Shown: positions 60,888 through 64,000 of the stretch, in pieces
Position numbering within the stretch: the stretch's first letter is position 1
Layout: each line of letters starts with the position of its first letter
Assembly: GCA_041484525.1 (NCBI GenBank)
Contig: JBGPHT010000018.1
Location: 13,666-77,665 of the forward strand
Reading direction: 5' to 3'
DNA: 64,000 bases
Origin: JBGPHT01 sp041484525
GTDB lineage: Bacteria > Acidobacteriota > Terriglobia > Bryobacterales > Bryobacteraceae
Position numbers and translations under genes: made by a program
Notes under the pieces: model-generated
What the model saw: the letters and a program-made list of their open reading frames with translations, nothing else
The model's database searches: none
Told to the model about the DNA's origin: nothing

Positions 60888-62819
60888 ATGCCCACCGAGG
60901 CCCGAAGCGCAAGCGCGCGTCAGTTCTTTTCCCGGCATGGGACGCTTTCCAAATGGCACCCGAAATACGAGTTCCGGCCGGGCCAGGTGGAGATGGCCGA
61001 GGCCGTCGAATCGGCGCTCGCGGATAAACGGCACCTCATCGTCGAGGCCGGCACAGGGACCGGCAAAACGCTCGCCTACCTCGTCCCGGCGCTGCTTTCG
61101 GGCAAGCGCATCATCGTCTCCACCGGGACCAAAAACCTGCAGGAGCAGCTCTTCTTCAAAGACGTTCCATTCCTCCAACAACACTTCTCGCGGCCGTTGA
61201 AGGTCTGCTACATGAAGGGCCGGAACAATTATGGCTGCCGGCAGAAAATCTATGACGCGGAAAATCAGCCGGTACTGAGCGGCCTCGAGGAGATCGCCGA
61301 TTTCCAGATCATCCGCGAGTGGGAGAAGACGACGGAATTCGGCGACCGCTCGGAAATCAAAACGCTGCCCGAAAACAGTACGGCCTGGGCCAAGGTCGAC
61401 GCCCGCAGCGACCTCTGCACCGGCCAGAAATGCGCCAATTACGAGCGCTGCTTCATCACCCTGATGCACCAGCGGGCGATCGAGAGCGACATCATCATCG
61501 TCAACCACCACCTCTTCTTCGCCGACCTTTCCCTGAAGGACGAAAACTACGAAGGCGGCATCCTGCCCGAGTATCACGCGGTAGTGTTTGACGAAGCGCA
61601 CGAGATCGAAGACGTCGCCGGGCAGTATTTCGGCATGACGGTCAGCAATTACCGGTTCCAGGATCTGCGGCGCGATCTGGCGGCGATCGGCCGCATGAAG
61701 AAGTTCGGCACTCCCGAGTTGGACCGCATCCTGCAGCGGCTGGACGAGCTGGCGATGCAGTTCTTCGGATTATTCGGCGAAGCCGAGCGGCGCGCGTCCT
61801 TCGAGGGCCGCGATGCGTTTCGCGAAGACAACGAAGAAATCTACACCGACCTGCTGGCCGCGCTCGAGCTGATCGGGTCGCATCTCAGGCTGCTGCAGAA
61901 CCCGCCCGAAGAGGTCGTGCCCCTGTCGCGCCGCACTGCGGAGTTGAGCCAGGCGCTGCGCTTCATCATGGAAGAGGACGACGAGCGGTACGTCTATTGG
62001 GTGGAGAAGCGCGGCCGCGGCTACTTCCTCCAGGCCACCCCCATCGACGTGGCGGAGATCGTCTCGCAGAAGCTCTTCGAAAAGGTGGAGACGGTGGTCC
62101 TGACCTCCGCCACCCTGGCCGTCGCGGGCGGCTTCGAGTATGTCGAGAAGCGGCTGGGCGCGGCCGGCGCCCGCACGCTGGTGGTGCCCGGCCATTTCGA
62201 TTATCAGAAGCAGGCTCTGCTCTACGTGCCGCAGCACCTGCCCGAGCCGCGCAACCCGGCGTTCACCAAGGCCGCCGCCGAGGAGGTATTTCGCATCCTC
62301 ACGCACAGCCGCGGCCGCGCATTTGTGCTCTTCACCAGCTACCAGCAGATGCGCCTGGTGTACGACACGGTCTCATTCCAGATCGAGTATCCGACGCTGC
62401 TCCAGGGCACCGGACCGCGCACCGCCCTGCTCGAGGAATTCCGGTCCACGCCCAATTGCGTGCTGTTCGCAACCTCTTCGTTCTGGCAGGGCGTGGATGT
62501 TCCGGGCGAGCAGCTTAGCTGCGTTATCATAGATAAACTGCCCTTTGCGGTACCCAACGATCCGGTGGTGAACGCGCGTATCGAGAGCATCCGGCGCGCG
62601 GGGGGAAATCCGTTTTACGATTACCAGATTCCGCAGGCCGCCATCGCGCTGAAGCAGGGATTCGGGCGCCTGATCCGCAGTAAGAACGATCGCGGCGTAC
62701 TGGTGCTGCTGGATAATCGCATCACCATGAAGCGGTACGGCCAGGTTTTTTTCGACAGCTTGCCCGACTACAAATTCACTACCTGCCTGGAAGACGTGGA
62801 GAAGTTTTTCGATGTTTGA
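60888..62819 (+). CDS. DinG/YoaA-like ATP-dependent DNA helicase with iron-sulfur cysteines
   Basis: A 643-residue XPD-type superfamily 2 helicase. Motif I is 'VEAGTGTGKTLAYLVPALL' near residue 53 and motif II is 'VVFDEAHEIEDVAG' (DEAH). Between them, four Cys in 'KVCYMKGRNNYGCRQK' and 'CTGQKCANYERCF' probably hold a [4Fe-4S] cluster. Later motifs are 'LTSATLAVAGGF', 'ATSSFWQGVDVPGEQLSCVIIDKLPF' and 'QGFGRLIRSKNDRGVLVLLDNR'. Such helicases unwind D-loops, R-loops or damaged replication structures. The stop overlaps queD by eight bases. Confidence 0.92.
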   Translation: MPTEARSASARQFFSRHGTLSKWHPKYEFRPGQVEMAEAVESALADKRHLIVEAGTGTGKTLAYLVPALLSGKRIIVSTGTKNLQEQLFFKDVPFLQQHFSRPLKVCYMKGRNNYGCRQKIYDAENQPVLSGLEEIADFQIIREWEKTTEFGDRSEIKTLPENSTAWAKVDARSDLCTGQKCANYERCFITLMHQRAIESDIIIVNHHLFFADLSLKDENYEGGILPEYHAVVFDEAHEIEDVAGQYFGMTVSNYRFQDLRRDLAAIGRMKKFGTPELDRILQRLDELAMQFFGLFGEAERRASFEGRDAFREDNEEIYTDLLAALELIGSHLRLLQNPPEEVVPLSRRTAELSQALRFIMEEDDERYVYWVEKRGRGYFLQATPIDVAEIVSQKLFEKVETVVLTSATLAVAGGFEYVEKRLGAAGARTLVVPGHFDYQKQALLYVPQHLPEPRNPAFTKAAAEEVFRILTHSRGRAFVLFTSYQQMRLVYDTVSFQIEYPTLLQGTGPRTALLEEFRSTPNCVLFATSSFWQGVDVPGEQLSCVIIDKLPFAVPNDPVVNARIESIRRAGGNPFYDYQIPQAAIALKQGFGRLIRSKNDRGVLVLLDNRITMKRYGQVFFDSLPDYKFTTCLEDVEKFFDV

Positions 62820-63186
62820 AGTGACGATTGAAGAGACATTCGCCGCCGGCCATGCCCTGCGGAACTATCGAGGCAAGTGCGAAAACGTGCACGGGCACAA
62901 CTATCGCTGCCAAGTGACGATCGAGGGCGCAGAGTTGGATTCCATCGGCTTACTGGTGGATTTCGTCAAGTTGAAGAAGGTGGTGCACGGCGTGCTCGAC
63001 CGCATGGACCACCAGTGGCTCAATGAGTTCCCGCCTTTCGACGTGCTCAACCCCTCGGCCGAGAATATGGCCAAGTACATCTACGACGAAGTATTTGCGG
63101 GGCTCAAAGAGAAGGCAGGAGTGCGCATCGGAGCCGTCCGTCTCTGGGAAACCGACACGGCTAGCGCGACCTACCGGCCGCGCTAG
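62812..63186 (+). CDS. queD: 6-carboxy-5,6,7,8-tetrahydropterin synthase
   Basis: A 124-residue enzyme of queuosine precursor synthesis, converting dihydroneopterin triphosphate. The zinc histidines are in 'FAAGHALRNYRGKCENVHGHNY', the catalytic Cys is in that same segment, and 'GLLVDFVKLKKVVHGVLDRMDHQWLNEF' and 'VRLWETDTASATY' complete the fold. Length matches the family. It overlaps the helicase gene and is probably co-translated with it. Confidence 0.94.
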   Translation: MFEVTIEETFAAGHALRNYRGKCENVHGHNYRCQVTIEGAELDSIGLLVDFVKLKKVVHGVLDRMDHQWLNEFPPFDVLNPSAENMAKYIYDEVFAGLKEKAGVRIGAVRLWETDTASATYRPR

Positions 63187-63248
63187 GGAGCGGAGCTGTT
63201 CTAATTTAGGAACTGACGGTTAGTGGGGTCTTTTGAATTTCCACAGGC

Positions 63249-63276
63249 TTGACGCACCCGCCCAACCTGCAATACT
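63249..63276 (+). promoter_or_regulatory. Possible sigma-70-type promoter for a leaderless transcript
   Basis: TTGACG (63249-63254) and AATACT (63271-63276) are separated by 16 bases. The ATG of the next small gene starts only eight bases after the -10 box, so a transcript from here would have almost no leader. No strong ribosome site precedes that ATG, which fits leaderless translation. Confidence 0.35.
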
Positions 63277-63284
63277 GAGGGCAT

Positions 63285-63536
63285 ATGCCCAAGCGCACGC
63301 GTAGGGAATCCCAGGACATCAACCAATTCGCTGCCGCCGTCGTGCGGCAGAGCACCGAGGAGCCGGGGCCGGTGGATCTCACCGACAAGGCTGCGGTCTC
63401 CCAGGTCATGCGGGCCATGGGGCGGCGCGGCGGGCTCAAAGGCGCGGCCACGCTGAACGCCAAGCTCACGCCAGCACAGCGGAAGGCTTCGGCTCGGCGA
63501 GCGGCTAAGGCGCGGTGGGGGAAGCGGGGCCGATGA
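63285..63536 (+). CDS. Small basic protein with an RRGGLKG segment
   Basis: An 83-residue, Arg/Lys/Ala-rich protein. The C-terminal half, 'VMRAMGRRGGLKGAATLNAKLTPAQRKASARRAAKARW', resembles small basic proteins widespread in Acidobacteria and Planctomycetes that carry a GRxGGxKGG-type repeat followed by 'LTPEQR..IARKAAxARW'. These may bind nucleic acids, but function is not established. The stop overlaps the ATG of the next gene (ATGA), so the two probably form a pair. Confidence 0.7.
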   Translation: MPKRTRRESQDINQFAAAVVRQSTEEPGPVDLTDKAAVSQVMRAMGRRGGLKGAATLNAKLTPAQRKASARRAAKARWGKRGR

Positions 63537-63866
63537 AAACAACTAAGCGAGGTCCCTACGCTCCGAGGGGGTACCGGCAAGAAGTGGCAGGTGTTCGACG
63601 CGATCGCTGGCGGTTGCGGAAACTCACATGAGATCCAGGAGCGCACTGGCATCCCGGGCAGCAGTCCATATACCTCTCAACTCCACAGTGACGGCCTTAT
63701 TGAGAAGGTGAGGTCGCTGAACTACGAAGGCCTCGGCAAAAGCGGCCGCCGCGTCAACCAGCACGCATGGGAATGGAGGCTAAGCGAAAAGAGAAAAGCT
63801 CTGGCGCGTAAGCGCAAAGTGGAAATATTGATGCCCGCACCTATCCCTGCTTCTATTAATATATAG
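63533..63866 (+). pseudogene. Small gene with an apparent one-base frameshift
   Basis: ATG 63533, coupled to the preceding stop and preceded by a purine-rich GGGAAGCGGGG, starts MKTTKRGPYAPRG and then ends soon at a TGA. The next frame, open from 63537 to 63866, encodes 'TGKKWQVFDAIAGGCGNSHEIQERTGIP', 'SPYTSQLHSDGLIEKV' and a basic tail, which looks like a small winged-helix-type DNA-binding domain. Removing one G from the run of five at 63567-63571 joins them into about 110 residues. It is either a real frameshift, a programmed one, or a sequencing/assembly error. A shorter product from GTG 63591 is also possible. Confidence 0.6.
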
Positions 63867-63893
63867 GCGCGCATAATTAAAGGGACATTCAAC

Positions 63894-64000
63894 TCAACAA
63901 AAAGGAGTGAGGTAGGAACGGATCAGTTGGGGATGTGACTGCATCTCTCCAAAGACGCGCGTCAACGTGGCGACCAAGGCGTCCAGGCCGGAGAAGAAGC
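63894..64000 (-). CDS. Possible 3' end of a gene entering from beyond the window
   Basis: On the minus strand one frame is open from the window edge to a TGA at 63894 and would end '...VATLTRVFGEMQSHPQLIRSYLTPFC'. It reads like protein (mixed hydrophobic and charged, no low complexity), but 34 residues are too few to identify, and a second frame is open as well. Between 63867 and 63893 I see nothing. Confidence 0.3.
   Translation of the reverse strand, partial: FFSGLDALVATLTRVFGEMQSHPQLIRSYLTPFC

Overview
The window looks like chromosomal DNA from a GC-rich soil Acidobacteriota, most likely of the Bryobacterales/Solibacter type. This is inferred from family content: two exported proteins of the acidobacterial TIGR03435 type, a CHRD protein ending in a Solibacter-type (TIGR03437) C-terminal domain, an Oar-like TonB receptor remnant, bacillithiol genes, a split-P glycine cleavage operon and an alternative complex III/caa3 oxidase cluster. 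No rRNA, tRNA, CRISPR array or complete insertion sequence is visible.

Layout. 1-8 kb: end of a sugar transferase, pyrE, a receptor remnant, an exported methyltransferase, a sensor kinase, a lipoprotein with a glycosidase-like propeller, bshA, an aldo/keto reductase and a half-length UvrC-like protein. 8-12 kb: a small accessory patch with a STAS protein, a TIGR03435 protein, a VapBC toxin-antitoxin pair with an internally duplicated antitoxin, and an amidohydrolase gene split by a 176-bp MITE-like element. 12-24 kb: mostly housekeeping (yjbQ, glmS, purS, murI, Smr, RimI-like, CPBP protease, dehydrogenase, dxr, rseP), with a possible structured RNA before dxr. 24-37 kb: bshC with a large GH63-like glucosidase, tdh, an ATP-grasp enzyme, yggX, a PMT-like membrane protein and gcvT-gcvH-gcvPA-gcvPB. 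39.3-51.7 kb: one long respiratory operon, actABCDEF, a small membrane protein, SCO1 and coxBACD. 51.7-64 kb: an NtrC-type regulator, a low-complexity membrane protein, the CHRD protein, pyrR-pyrB-pyrC, a siroheme-type dehydrogenase, a DinG-like helicase, queD and two small genes, the second apparently frameshifted.

How the genes work together. The act and cox genes encode a quinol:cytochrome c oxidoreductase and an A2-type oxidase that probably act as one electron-transfer unit, with SCO1 supplying copper. bshA and bshC belong to bacillithiol synthesis. pyrE and pyrRBC belong to pyrimidine synthesis. gcv and tdh connect glycine, threonine and one-carbon metabolism.

The least explained signals are two families of dispersed palindromes. 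Family A has five copies near 1.5, 3.5, 5.8, 19.8 and 37.0 kb. Family B has three copies near 9.9, 47.2 and 60.8 kb. Copies differ in arm sequence yet remain self-complementary, two are read into protein N-termini (a lipoprotein and SCO1), and one supplies the C-terminus and stop of another gene. The MITE-like insertion with a 4-bp target duplication and the pseudoknot-capable RNA upstream of dxr are the other notable non-coding elements.
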